Source: Streptomyces sp. B21-083
GTDB lineage: Bacteria; Actinomycetota; Actinomycetes; Streptomycetales; Streptomycetaceae
Assembly: GCF_036898825.1 (NCBI RefSeq)
Contig: NZ_JARUND010000001.1
Coordinates: 4,402,001 to 4,466,000, forward strand
Reading direction: 5' to 3'
Length of the DNA: 64,000 bases
The translations under genes were made by a program, and so were the position numbers. How positions within the stretch are numbered: position 1 is the first letter of the stretch; every line of letters starts with the position of its first letter. The notes under the pieces were generated by a model. That model had not been told where the DNA came from, did not search any database, and saw only the letters and a program-made list of their open reading frames with translations. Positions 37,416-45,731 of the stretch are shown here, piece after piece.

Positions 37416-38125
37416 CGATTCCGACGACGTCAGGGGTACGAGTCCTCGTAGCCACCGCGGTCCCCGTCGAACGGGACGCGGTGGCACAGGCTTTCCCGTC
37501 CGGTGACGGGCCGGTGGACATCATCGCCGTGGGAGTCGGTCCCGCCGCCTCCGCCGCGTCCGTCGCCTCGGCGCTCACCGCCGCCGCCCTCCGCGGCACC
37601 CCGTACGGCCTGGTCGTCTCGGCGGGCATCGGCGGCGGATTCCAGCCCCAGGCACCGGTCGGCTCGCTGGTCGTCGCCGACGAGATCACCGTCGCGGACC
37701 TGGGCGCCGAGACCGCGGACGGGTTCGTTCCGGTCACCGCCCTGGGCTTCGGCGCCGTCACCCACCGTCCGCCGGAAGCACTCGTACGAGATGTCACGGC
37801 CGTGACAGGCGCCCGCGCCGGCGCCGTCCTGACCGTCTCCACCGTCACCGGCAGCGCGGAGCGCGCCGCCGAACTGCGCGCCCGGCACCCCGGCGCGCTG
37901 GCCGAGGCGATGGAGGGCTTCGGGGTCGCCGAGGCCGCCGCCGCGCACGGTGTGCCGGTGCTGGAGATCCGGGCCGTGTCCAACCCCGTCGGGCCCCGCG
38001 ACCGCACCGCCTGGCGCATCGCCGACGCCCTCACGGCCCTGACGGATGCCTTCGGGAAGCTCGCGCCGGTACTGGAGAGTTGGAGCGAACATGAGCACCC
38101 ACACGAACACCCGCATGAGCGCTGA
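37385..38125 (+). CDS. mqnB: Futalosine hydrolase
   Basis: Removes hypoxanthine from futalosine to give dehypoxanthine futalosine in the menaquinone pathway. Features of the nucleoside phosphorylase fold are GVRVLVATAVPVERDAVAQ, SAGIGGGFQP, EAMEGFGVAEAA (catalytic Glu region) and EIRAVSNPVGPRDR. The natural start is unclear: homologs begin at MRVLV, where this sequence has GTA. The only canonical upstream codon is GTG 37385, inside the DUF2771 gene; CTG 37412, overlapping the upstream stop as CTGA behind AAGGA, or ATT 37418 are alternatives. mqnD overlaps the 3' end by 35 bp. Confidence 0.9.
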   Translation: MVVQAEEGLLTIPTTSGVRVLVATAVPVERDAVAQAFPSGDGPVDIIAVGVGPAASAASVASALTAAALRGTPYGLVVSAGIGGGFQPQAPVGSLVVADEITVADLGAETADGFVPVTALGFGAVTHRPPEALVRDVTAVTGARAGAVLTVSTVTGSAERAAELRARHPGALAEAMEGFGVAEAAAAHGVPVLEIRAVSNPVGPRDRTAWRIADALTALTDAFGKLAPVLESWSEHEHPHEHPHER

Positions 38126-38972
38126 GAAGCCCGGGAATGTGCGGATCGCGTACTCGCCCTGCCCGAACGACACCTTCGTCTTCGACGCCTGGGCCCATGG
38201 CCGGGTGCCGGGCGCGCCCGCGCTCGACGTGACCTTCGCGGACATCGACATCACCAACGGTATGGCCGAGCGCGGCGAGTTCGACGTACTGAAGGTGTCG
38301 TACGCCGTCCTGCCGTACGTCCTCGACGAGTACACGCTGCTGCCCTGCGGGGGTGCGCTGGGCCGGGGCTGCGGGCCGCTGGTGCTCACGAGGGAGGCGG
38401 GGGCCGACCTGACGGGACGTACGGTCGCGGTGCCGAGCGAGCGGTCGACGGCGTATCTGCTGTTCCGCCTCTGGGCCGCGGACACCGTCCCCGGCGGGGT
38501 CGGGAAGGTCGTCGTGATGCCGTTCCACGAGATCATGCCCGCCGTACGGGACGGGAGGGTCGACGCCGGGCTGGTCATCCACGAGGCGCGCTTCACCTAC
38601 CAGAACTACGGGCTGCACAAGCTCGCGGACATGGGCGAGCACTGGGAGGCGACGACCGGGCTGCCCATCCCGCTCGGCGCGATCATCGCCAAGCGGTCGC
38701 TGGGGCCGGAGACGCTGCGGCTCCTCGCCCAGGCCGCCCGGACGTCCGTACGGGCCGCCTGGGACGAGCCGGAGGCCTCCAGGGCCTATGTCCTGGAGCA
38801 CGCGCAGGAGATGGACCCGAAAGTCGCCGACCAGCACATCGGGCTGTACGTCAACGAGTTCACCGCGGACCTCGGCGAGGACGGCTATGCGGCGGTCAGA
38901 GGCCTGCTGACCCGCGCGGCGGCCGAGGGGCTGGTGCCACCCCTCGGCCCGAACGCACTCGATTTCCCCTAG
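38091..38972 (+). CDS. mqnD: 1,4-dihydroxy-6-naphthoate synthase
   Basis: Converts cyclic dehypoxanthine futalosine to 1,4-dihydroxy-6-naphthoate. The 293-residue protein has a periplasmic-binding-protein-like fold with the family signature RIAYSPCPNDTFVFDAWAHG near the N-terminus and VIHEARFTYQNYGL in the middle, which holds the active-site His. ATG 38091 has GGAGCG upstream; ATG 38115 is an alternative. It is translationally coupled to mqnB by overlap. mqnA and mqnC are not in the window. Confidence 0.94.
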   Translation: MSTHTNTRMSAEKPGNVRIAYSPCPNDTFVFDAWAHGRVPGAPALDVTFADIDITNGMAERGEFDVLKVSYAVLPYVLDEYTLLPCGGALGRGCGPLVLTREAGADLTGRTVAVPSERSTAYLLFRLWAADTVPGGVGKVVVMPFHEIMPAVRDGRVDAGLVIHEARFTYQNYGLHKLADMGEHWEATTGLPIPLGAIIAKRSLGPETLRLLAQAARTSVRAAWDEPEASRAYVLEHAQEMDPKVADQHIGLYVNEFTADLGEDGYAAVRGLLTRAAAEGLVPPLGPNALDFP

Positions 38973-39020
38973 AAATCCACGGAAATACCCGAAAATCCAC
39001 GGAAATCCCCCAGCGGCGTC

Positions 39021-39404
39021 CTACACGTCGAGCTGGTCTGCGACCGCCCGCAGCAGGCCCGCGATCTTCGCGCCCGAGGTCTTCTCGGGGTAACGGCCCC
39101 TTTCCAGCATCGGGGTGATGTTCTCCAGGACGGTCGTCAAGTCCTGGACGATGGAGGCCAGTTCGTCGGGCTTCTTGCGCTGCGCCGCCGCGACGGACGG
39201 GGTCGGGTCCAGGATCACGACGGAAAGCGCCTGGTCACCGCGTTGCCCTGCGACAACTCCGAACTCCACGCGCTGGCCCGGCTTGAGGGAATCGACTCCG
39301 GCGGGCAGGACCGAGGAATGGACGAAGACGTCACCGCCGTCGTCGCGGGAGAGAAAGCCGAAGCCCTTCTCGCTGTTGAACCACTTGACCTTGCCAGTCG
39401 GCAA
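39021..39404 (-). CDS. Cold-shock domain protein with C-terminal helical extension
   Basis: A 127-residue protein. Residues 1-65 are a cold-shock OB-fold with both RNA-binding motifs ([16 protein letters not shown] and DVFVHSSVL). Residues 75-127 form a helical extension ([19 protein letters not shown]... [11 protein letters not shown]) found in an actinobacterial subgroup. The start is TTG 39404 (LPTGKVKW) with GGGAG 8 bases upstream. It probably binds single-stranded nucleic acid as an RNA chaperone. Confidence 0.92.
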   Translation of the reverse strand: MPTGKVKWFNSEKGFGFLSRDDGGDVFVHSSVLPAGVDSLKPGQRVEFGVVAGQRGDQALSVVILDPTPSVAAAQRKKPDELASIVQDLTTVLENITPMLERGRYPEKTSGAKIAGLLRAVADQLDV

Positions 39405-39754
39405 AGCACACGCTCCCTCGTTCGGTCCCCGGATCACCGCTGAACCACTGTCGACCTGCCGTCGAAACACCTTACCGGGGGTCTCTCCAGCCCAACACGC
39501 CTTAAAACGAGGTTCAGCCTTTGCCTGTATCGGCAGAGGCTGAAAGTAGTGGGGGAGTGCAAGGGGCGTTCAGCTCTGACTCTCATCGCCGACAAGCCTG
39601 GAGAGCCTGAACTGAGAGACAGCCCCGACGGACGGGTTACGGATCTCTCCGCACTGTCAGTGAGTCATGCAGGTCTTGGGCCGGTCGTCGGACCAGCCGG
39701 TATCAAGGCTCGCACTTGGTGGTGTCGTGTGTGAGTGCTACATGCGTCCGGTTG
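39405..39754. other. Gene-free region between the cold-shock gene and the Tn7-like element
   Basis: 350 bp. The first 150 bp should hold the cold-shock gene promoter and leader. The rest, up to the left target duplication GGTTG at 39750-39754, has several CTGTCAG/TGAGTCA-like words but no gene I can support. Confidence 0.5.
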
Positions 39755-39865
39755 TGTGACTCTCAGAGCTAACTGTCACCGGGCGGGGGTGCCCTGTCGC
39801 TGTGGTGTCCGGACAGTCTCGGAGATCTCCAAACAAGCGAGCTGAGTCGTCGCTGGTCGGTCAGC

Positions 39866-40552
39866 TTGAACCTGGGAGGGAGTGAGCTGACCGTCCCGGT
39901 CCGTGACCTCGCCCAGGTCCAGCTCTCCGGGGCCGGGCCGGTCCGCTGGTTCTCGTGGCATCGGCGGCAGCGCCACAGGCCCGAGCTTCAGTACATGGTG
40001 AGCACCGGGCGGCATCACGGCTTCGAGAGCCTGGAGGAGGCCCGGGTACTGCTCGCTCTCGATTTCGCCAGCCGGGTGAGGGATGTGGTTCCACAGCCGT
40101 TGAAGCTGGAATTCCGTACAGGCGACGGGCGGCGTGTTCACGTTCCGGACTTCCTGGTCCTGGCTCGCACCGGGGTCTGTCTTGTCGACGTACGTCCGCT
40201 CGACCGGGTCCGGACGAAAGACGCCGAGTCGTTCGCCGCCGCGTTCGAGGCGGCGCTCGCCTGCGGCTGGGACTACGTGCTGGCCGCGCGGTGGAGGCCG
40301 CACGTCCTTGCCGGTCTGGACGTGTTGTCCTCCCAGCGTCGTCCGCTGCCGGATCCTCTCGGCCTGCGGGCCGGTCTTCTGGACGCGGCTCGGAGCCGAG
40401 TGACATTCGGTGAGCTCGCGGAGGGTTCCGCGGTTCCCGCACTGGCCCGGGCCGAGCTGCTGCATCTGTTCTGGCACCGCTCGATCGGCATCGACTTGAC
40501 CGTCCCGCTGACCGACCGCTCGCTGGTCGAACCGGCAGTGGGGGCGCCGTGA
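39866..40552 (+). CDS. TnsA-like transposase endonuclease subunit
   Basis: A 228-residue protein with a TnsA N-terminal restriction-endonuclease fold: Glu in FESLEEARVLLALDF, Asp in VHVPDFLVLARTG and VCLVDVRPLDRV in place of the usual E/Q-x-K strand, so the catalytic Lys position is Arg. The C-terminal half is helical (AELLHLFWHR). TnsA cuts the 5' ends of Tn7-like elements together with TnsB. The start is TTG 39866, 86 bp inside the left terminal repeat. It overlaps the TnsB fragment by GTGA. Confidence 0.75.
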   Translation: MNLGGSELTVPVRDLAQVQLSGAGPVRWFSWHRRQRHRPELQYMVSTGRHHGFESLEEARVLLALDFASRVRDVVPQPLKLEFRTGDGRRVHVPDFLVLARTGVCLVDVRPLDRVRTKDAESFAAAFEAALACGWDYVLAARWRPHVLAGLDVLSSQRRPLPDPLGLRAGLLDAARSRVTFGELAEGSAVPALARAELLHLFWHRSIGIDLTVPLTDRSLVEPAVGAP

Positions 40553-40959
40553 TTCCTCCGACGGCACTTGATCTGGCTCCGGGGTCCGGGCTCGTCCTGG
40601 ACGGGGTCGAGTGGACCGTTGAACGCCATGAGCCCCACCTGGGGCGGGTTGTGCTGAGGGATCCGGCGGGAGCCCGGCAGCAGCTGACGTTCCGGCAAGC
40701 AACCGACCGGCAGGCCCTGAGACTCCTCGCCGCGGTGCAGGCACAACTGCGTGAACCACCCGGACCCGACCGTGCCATCGGCGACGTGGTGCGCAACTCC
40801 TCCAGGAACTCGCCGCCTCTGAGAGTCGTCCTCGCCCGCAAGGAGCCAGTGACGCAGAAGGCGATTCTCGGCTACCGGGACGCCCGCCACCGCGAATGGC
40901 GCCCTGCCGCAGCCAACAACGACTGGGTCCAGCGGGTGACAGACACCTCTGCCAAGTGA
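40549..40959 (+). pseudogene. TnsB-like transposase N-terminal fragment
   Basis: A 136-residue frame starting with GTG that overlaps the tnsA-like stop (GTGA). The first 60 residues (ALDLAPGSGLVLDGVEWTVERHEPHLGRV) look like the N-terminal domain of streptomycete TnsB-like Mu-type transposases as I recall them. Full-length relatives are several hundred residues with a DDE core; here nothing of the core remains, and the frame ends inside the right terminal repeat (stop 40957-40959). The junction probably lies after about residue 80. It is a deletion remnant, although the short protein could still be made. Confidence 0.55.
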
Positions 40960-41062
40960 CAGTTATCGCTGCGAGTCACAGGTTGTTCCTTCGGGCAGGG
41001 GTGACAACTGCTACAGATTTTCTATTCATCTATAGTCACTTCTAGTCGTATATCGTGGGCGT

Positions 41063-41641
41063 GTGAAGCTTTCGGAGTGGGCGCGTCAGCAGGGCGTGAG
41101 CTACCAGACCGCTTGGCGGTGGGTGAAGGACGGCAAGATGCCCGTCCCGGTCCGTCAGGCGCCGTCTGGGACGTGGCTGGTCGACGAGCCCGCTGTCCAG
41201 CCGTCCGGTCGTGTGGTGGGGTACTGCCGTGTGTCGTCCGCCGACCAGAAGGCCGACTTGGACCGGCAGGCGGTCCGGGTCGTGGCCGGTGCGAACCGGC
41301 AGGGCCTGGCCGTGGCCGAGGTCGTGACCGAGGTTGGCTCGGGGCTGAACGGGCGGCGGCGCAGGTTGCACCGGCTCCTGTCCGATCCGGACGTGGCCGT
41401 TATCGTGGTCGAACATCGTGACCGGCTTGCCCGGTTCGGTGTCGAGCACCTGGAGGCCGCCCTGTCCGCGTCCGGGCGGCGGCTGGTCGTCCTCGACCCG
41501 CAGGAGACCGCCGACGACCTCGTACGGGACATCACCGAGGTGCTGACGTCGATGTGTGCGCGCCTGTACGGGATGCGGGCGGCGAAGAATCGCGCCGCCC
41601 GCGCGATCGCCGCCGCGACCGGCGAGGACGGCGCGGCGTGA
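41063..41641 (+). CDS. tnpA: IS607-family serine recombinase transposase
   Basis: A 192-residue IS607 TnpA: an N-terminal MerR-like helix-turn-helix (VSYQTAWRWVKDGKMPVPV, residues 12-30) precedes the serine recombinase domain, the reverse of classic resolvases. The catalytic Ser is in YCRVSSADQ (Ser 58), and the HRDRLARFGVEHLEAAL segment follows as expected. The C-terminal helix KNRAARAIAAATG is basic. It cuts and joins the element through a phosphoserine link. It looks complete and intact. Confidence 0.93.
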   Translation: MKLSEWARQQGVSYQTAWRWVKDGKMPVPVRQAPSGTWLVDEPAVQPSGRVVGYCRVSSADQKADLDRQAVRVVAGANRQGLAVAEVVTEVGSGLNGRRRRLHRLLSDPDVAVIVVEHRDRLARFGVEHLEAALSASGRRLVVLDPQETADDLVRDITEVLTSMCARLYGMRAAKNRAARAIAAATGEDGAA

Positions 41642-43089
41642 AGAAGTTCCAGCAGCGCCCCGGCTTCCGGCTCGTCGCGCACAAGCTGGCCCTGGACCCG
41701 GGCGCCGAGGCGTCCCGCCGTCTGATGTCGCACACCGGGGCTTCCCGCGCCGCGTACAACTGGGCTGTCGGCTGGGTCACCGCAACGTGGTGGCAGCGCA
41801 GGGCCGAGCAGTCCTACGGCATCGGCGAGGACGGACTGACACCGTGGCGGGACTTCTCCCTGTACGCGCTGCGGAAGGCGTTCAACGAGGTCAAGCACAC
41901 CGACCCCAGGTTCTCCTCCTGGTGGGAGGAGAACTCCAAGGAGGCGTACAACACCGGACTCGCCAACGCCTCGGCCGCTTTCACCAACTACGCGAAGTCG
42001 AAGTCCGGGAAACGCAAGGGCCGCAAGATGGGTATCCCCCGTTTCAAGACGCTGCGCCGTGCCCGCCGCACCTGCCGTTTCACCACCGGCGTGATCCGTA
42101 TCGAGGCCGGCGGCCGACACATCACCCTGCCCCGCCTCGGCACGATCCGCCTGCACGAACACCGCCTCGACCTGGTCGCGCTCATCGAGGCGGGCGAACT
42201 GCGGATCCTGTCCGCGACCGTCCGACTGGAGCACGAGCGCTGGTTCGTCTCCTTCCAGGTCGAACAGCTCCTTCCGGTCGAGTCTGCCCGCCGCCCGGAC
42301 ACGGCAGTCGGCATCGACCTGGGCATCAAGACCCTCGCCGTGTACGCGGACAGCGACGGCACCACCGCCGAGGAGCCCAACCCGCGCCACCTCGACACCG
42401 CGCTCAGGCAGCTCCGCCGGACCAGCCGGACCGTATCCCGCCGCCAGGGCCCCGACCGCCGGACCGGACAGAAGGCGTCGAAGCGGTGGGAGAAAGCCAA
42501 CACCGCCCGCAACAAAGTCCACCACCGGGTTGCCAACCTCCGCGCGGACACCATCCACAAGCTGACGACCCGCCTCGCCGCCGAGTACGGCACCGTCGTC
42601 GTCGAAGACCTCAACGTCGCCGGGATGGGCCGCAACCGCCGCCTGTCCCGCCGGATCGCCGATGCCGCTTTCGGAGAGATCCGCCGCCAGCTCACCTACA
42701 AGACCGCCCAGCGCGGAAGCCGCCTCGTGGTGGCCGACCGCTGGTACCCGTCGTCGAAGACATGCTCCGGCTGTGGAGTGGCGAAAGCCAAGCTGCCCCT
42801 CAGCGTCCGCGTCTTCGCATGCGACCACTGCGGCCTCGTCCTTGACCGGGACGACAACGCCGCACTCAACCTGGCCGCACTCGCGGCCCGCAACACAGGT
42901 ACCGGAGTGGCCGGAGACCTGAGCCCCGCCAACGCGGAGCCGAAACCTCGTGGAGCCGACCAGAAGACCCGCACCACCCGCCCCCGCCGCAAGACGGGGA
43001 CGGGGCGGGCAGGTGGCACAACCCTGCCGCACCAGCGGCAGACAGAAACGAGAGACCGTACTCAAACCGAAGCCCTCAAGCTCTGGTGA
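41638..43089 (+). CDS. tnpB: TnpB RNA-guided nuclease of the IS607 element
   Basis: 483 residues, starting at GTG 41638 in a GTGA overlap with tnpA. All RuvC residues are present: Asp 227 (GIDLGIK), Glu 323 (VVEDLNVAGM) and Asp 405/406 (DRDDNAALNLA). The zinc-binding CSGCG and CDHCG pairs are intact, so the nuclease should be active. TnpB cuts DNA matching a guide carried by an omega RNA from the element's right end, which favours retention of the element. The C-terminal 70 residues are basic and low in complexity (KTRTTRPRRKTGTGRAG), where the RNA gene overlaps the coding region. Confidence 0.93.
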   Translation: MKKFQQRPGFRLVAHKLALDPGAEASRRLMSHTGASRAAYNWAVGWVTATWWQRRAEQSYGIGEDGLTPWRDFSLYALRKAFNEVKHTDPRFSSWWEENSKEAYNTGLANASAAFTNYAKSKSGKRKGRKMGIPRFKTLRRARRTCRFTTGVIRIEAGGRHITLPRLGTIRLHEHRLDLVALIEAGELRILSATVRLEHERWFVSFQVEQLLPVESARRPDTAVGIDLGIKTLAVYADSDGTTAEEPNPRHLDTALRQLRRTSRTVSRRQGPDRRTGQKASKRWEKANTARNKVHHRVANLRADTIHKLTTRLAAEYGTVVVEDLNVAGMGRNRRLSRRIADAAFGEIRRQLTYKTAQRGSRLVVADRWYPSSKTCSGCGVAKAKLPLSVRVFACDHCGLVLDRDDNAALNLAALAARNTGTGVAGDLSPANAEPKPRGADQKTRTTRPRRKTGTGRAGGTTLPHQRQTETRDRTQTEALKLW

Positions 43090-43134
43090 CGAGACGGACC
43101 TTCCGGGCCAAAATGCCCGGACTGCTGAAAGCTG

Positions 43135-43162
43135 TTGAGGCTCCCGGCAACGGAACTACCCT
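43135..43162 (+). promoter_or_regulatory. Predicted vegetative promoter, leaderless transcript
   Basis: TTGAGG (43135-43140) and TACCCT (43157-43162) are 16 bp apart, and the GTG start of the next gene lies 7 bp after the -10 box, so transcription should begin at or next to the start codon. Confidence 0.5.
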
Positions 43163-43168
43163 GGTCGA

Positions 43169-43423
43169 GTGCGTGACAAAACCCAAACGAATTCCGCCGC
43201 GGCCGGAGATCGGCTGATCCGTGTCGGTGCCATCGTCTTTTTCGTCGGTGCGGTGGCCACTTTGGTCACCGTGGCCCCATTCCTCCTCGGTACGACGCCA
43301 TTCCCGACGTTCATGTTCGGCTTGAGCATGCTCATGGGCGTCGGCTTCCTCGTCGCGGGCGCCGGGGTGCTCCGGTCGGTGGCCGAAGGCCGACGTCAGG
43401 CGCGGGCGGCCACGGCCGAGTAG
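43169..43423 (+). CDS. Small two-helix membrane protein
   Basis: An 84-residue protein with two hydrophobic helices (VGAIVFFVGAVATLVTVAPFLL and FGLSMLMGVGFLVAGAGVL) joined by a short Gly-Thr-Thr-Pro loop, with a charged C-terminal tail (RSVAEGRRQARAATAE). No family name is known to me. GTG 43169 is probably leaderless. The 3' end overlaps the convergent HAD gene by 28 bp. Confidence 0.75.
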   Translation: MRDKTQTNSAAAGDRLIRVGAIVFFVGAVATLVTVAPFLLGTTPFPTFMFGLSMLMGVGFLVAGAGVLRSVAEGRRQARAATAE

Positions 43424-44016
43424 CCGGCCAGCCAGGCCGGGAAGTGGGTGAGGTCGTCGAGGACGACGTCCGCGCCCGCCGCGCGCAGCTCAGCGGCGTC
43501 GCAGGGCCCCGTGGGCACGGCCACCGACAGGGCACCGGCGGTCCGGGCACCGCGGACGTCTCCGACGTGGTCGCCGACGTACACGCTCGCGCCCTGCTCG
43601 CGCAGCGCCACCGCCTTCTGCTCGGCCCACAGGTTGCCGATGACCGCGTCGGGCTCGATGCCGAGGTGTTCGAGGTGCAGCTTGGCGTTGGGCTCGTACT
43701 TGGCGGTGACGACGATCGCCCGCCCGCCCAGCTCCCGTACGGCCGCGATGGCCTCGGGGGCGCCGGTCATCGCGGGGGTCGCGGTGATGGCGATGGCCGG
43801 ATACATCGACCGGTAGAGGTCGCTCATGGCATCGACGCGATCGGCCGGAAACCACTGCACGAGCTCGTCCGCGAGGGGCGGCCCAAGCCGGGTGACGGCC
43901 AGATCGGCGTCGATGAACGTGCCGGTCCGCTCGGCGAGCGCCAGGTAGCAGGCGTGGATCCCGGGGCGGGAGTCGATGAGGGTCATGTCGAGGTCGAAGC
44001 CGACGGTCAGTGTCAT
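43396..44016 (-). CDS. HAD family hydrolase
   Basis: A 206-residue HAD phosphatase: nucleophile motif DLDMTLIDS at residues 7-15, Thr/Lys-containing middle (AIVVTAKYEPNAKLHLEHLG) and acid motif VYVGDHVGDVRGARTAG. A helical cap of about 70 residues marks it as subclass I, like phosphoglycolate phosphatases. ATG 44016 starts the family-typical MTLTVGFDLD; a GTG 9 bp upstream is possible. The substrate is unknown. Confidence 0.9.
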   Translation of the reverse strand: MTLTVGFDLDMTLIDSRPGIHACYLALAERTGTFIDADLAVTRLGPPLADELVQWFPADRVDAMSDLYRSMYPAIAITATPAMTGAPEAIAAVRELGGRAIVVTAKYEPNAKLHLEHLGIEPDAVIGNLWAEQKAVALREQGASVYVGDHVGDVRGARTAGALSVAVPTGPCDAAELRAAGADVVLDDLTHFPAWLAGYSAVAARA

Positions 44017-44043
44017 ATGCACCATTGTGCGGGAGGGGAGTTG

Positions 44044-44138
44044 GTGCGGGGAGTTGGTGCGGGCGTCGCTGGGGGCTGCGCCCCCAGGCCCCCCTCCGGC
44101 CCTGAAGGGGCCTTGTCCTCAATCGCCGGACGGGCTGG
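44044..44138 (-). repeat. Dispersed intergenic repeat, copy A (95 bp)
   Basis: Identical at 94 of 95 positions to the reverse complement of 45593-45687; a shorter third copy is at 52775-52850. It contains GTCCGGCGATTGAGGACAAG and two hairpins (GGCCCCTTCAGGGCC; GGGGGC-GC-GCCCCC). Copies of this kind are scattered between genes in many streptomycetes and probably act as terminators. Confidence 0.9.
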
Positions 44139-44149
44139 GGGTGCGGGCC

Positions 44150-44470
<321 letters not shown>

Positions 44471-44498
44471 GGGGCGGGGAGTGGGTGGGTGGTGGGGG

Positions 44499-45539
44499 TC
44501 AGCGTGGGCGCTGGGAGCGCCAGACCAGGAACAGGGCGGAGATGATCGCGGCGCCCTTCACCACCCACGGCCAGGTCTGGGAGAGGGCCTCGTTCATGTG
44601 GCCCTCGGCGATGGGGGCGCCCCAGCGGCCCTGCGTACGGCCCCACAGCCACCCGGCGCCTGCCGCGACCGCCGCTCCGGGCAGGTACACGACCGCCCAC
44701 TTCGTCTCGGCCTGGGAGAGCCGGCGCGAGGCGTAGGCGATGGCCCAGCCGACGAGGAGGGCGTAGACGTTGCCCAGGACCGCTCCCGCGACCAGTAGGC
44801 CGGCGGCGAGGAGGAGCAGCGGGTTGCTCCAGCTGCCGGAGGGGAGCGGGAGGCGTACCCGACGGCGCCGGCGGGGTGCCTCCGCGATCTCGTCCTCGAC
44901 ACCCGCCACTGATTCGGGCGCCTCGGCCTCGTCCGCCGGTTTCGGCTTCTGCGGCCTGGGCGGCGGCTTGAGCAGGTCGGGGATCTCCACACCGCCGACG
45001 AACCCGGCCGGGAGGCTGTCCGCGTCCGTGAACGGGCCTCTCCGGCCCGCCAGCCACCAGTCCGCGTCCCCGAGTTCGTCCGTACCCGCGAGGTGGGGCG
45101 GGGCGGGATCGCCGCCGGAGGGAAAGGGAGCGAACGCCTCCGCGACGTCCGCACCTTTACCGGTCTCCGCCGGACGCGGGCGCGGTACGAGGCGCCCCAG
45201 CCCCTTGCCCTTTCCCTGCGGCTTTTCTCGGTCACGGTCGCGCTGCACGGGCACGGAGGCACGCGGCGCCTCAGGAGCAGCGGGGGTGCCGGTGCCCGCG
45301 TCGGTCACCACCTCGTCGGGAGTGCCGATGCGGTCGAGGATGCGGCGTACGGCGGCCGGGCTGTCGACCGGGGCCTTGGCGCGGCGGCGGTCGATCTCCT
45401 CGCGCAGCCCCGAGACGAGCCGCATCCGTTCGCCGGACGGCAACTGCCGCTGCTGGGCCAGATCTCCGACCCTGCTCAGATACTCGTAGACGACCTGATC
45501 GCTCTCGATACCCACGAAGTCAGACGTTACCGGCATCAC
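44499..45539 (-). CDS. Membrane protein with N-terminal HAAS-like domain
   Basis: A 346-residue protein. Residues 10-75 (YEYLSRVGDLAQQRQLPSGE, RLVSGLREEIDRR, VRRILDRIGTPDEVV) resemble the HAAS/DUF1700 helical domain found near PadR-regulated membrane proteins. A disordered charged linker (80-215) follows, then four to five membrane helices (PLLLLAAGLLVAGAVLGNVY, WVVKGAAIISALFLVW). The start is GTG 45539 or ATG 45536. The gene is bracketed by 95-bp inverted copies of a dispersed repeat. The function is unknown. Confidence 0.8.
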   Translation of the reverse strand: MMPVTSDFVGIESDQVVYEYLSRVGDLAQQRQLPSGERMRLVSGLREEIDRRRAKAPVDSPAAVRRILDRIGTPDEVVTDAGTGTPAAPEAPRASVPVQRDRDREKPQGKGKGLGRLVPRPRPAETGKGADVAEAFAPFPSGGDPAPPHLAGTDELGDADWWLAGRRGPFTDADSLPAGFVGGVEIPDLLKPPPRPQKPKPADEAEAPESVAGVEDEIAEAPRRRRRVRLPLPSGSWSNPLLLLAAGLLVAGAVLGNVYALLVGWAIAYASRRLSQAETKWAVVYLPGAAVAAGAGWLWGRTQGRWGAPIAEGHMNEALSQTWPWVVKGAAIISALFLVWRSQRPR

Positions 45540-45592
45540 CGCGCTTGTTCAGGCTCCCTGTACCTCGTACTTCGCGGCACCGGCCCACCTAT

Positions 45593-45687
45593 CCAGCCCG
45601 TCCGGCGATTGAGGACAAGGCCCCTTCAGGGCCGGAGGGGGGCCTGGGGGCACAGCCCCCAGCGACGCCCGCACCAACTCCCCGCAC
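45593..45687 (+). repeat. Dispersed intergenic repeat, copy B (95 bp)
   Basis: The reverse complement of copy A (44044-44138) with a single base difference. The two copies flank the membrane-protein gene as long inverted repeats 1.45 kb apart. Confidence 0.9.
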
Positions 45688-45731
45688 CGACGAAAGACAC
45701 CTCACCGCACCCACCCGCTACCGTGGGCGGG

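Larger units (their letters stand above)
39755..40980 (+). mobile_element. Internally deleted Tn7-like transposon with terminal inverted repeats and 5-bp target duplication
   Basis: The left end 39755-39779 starts TGTGACTCTCAGAG and the right end 40956-40980 finishes GCGAGTCACA; the two 25-bp ends match as inverted repeats at about 21 of 25 positions and start with 5'-TGTGACT. GGTTG flanks both sides (39750-39754 and 40981-40985), a 5-bp target duplication as made by Tn7-type transposases. A second copy of the CTGTC(A/G)C motif lies inside each end (39793-39801; 40935-40944). Only a TnsA-like gene and a short TnsB-like fragment remain in 1.2 kb, so TnsB core, TnsC and TniQ have been lost and the element is non-autonomous. 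Confidence 0.85.
40986..43134 (+). mobile_element. IS607-family element (tnpA serine recombinase + tnpB)
   Basis: It carries an IS607-type serine transposase gene followed by a TnpB gene in a GTGA overlap. IS607 elements lack inverted repeats and target duplications, so the ends given are limits: the left must lie after the Tn7-like duplication (40985), the right before the promoter of the next gene (43135). An AT-rich leader with repeated TCTAT/TCTAGT words (41015-41050) precedes tnpA. The end of tnpB and the hairpin CCGGGC-N6-GCCCGG at 43101-43120 should form the omega RNA 3' part. Confidence 0.8.

Noticed and set aside
39549..39734. Short plus-strand frame left of the Tn7-like element
   Set aside because: Weak codon bias and no homology that I recognise; it overlaps the probable cold-shock gene leader.
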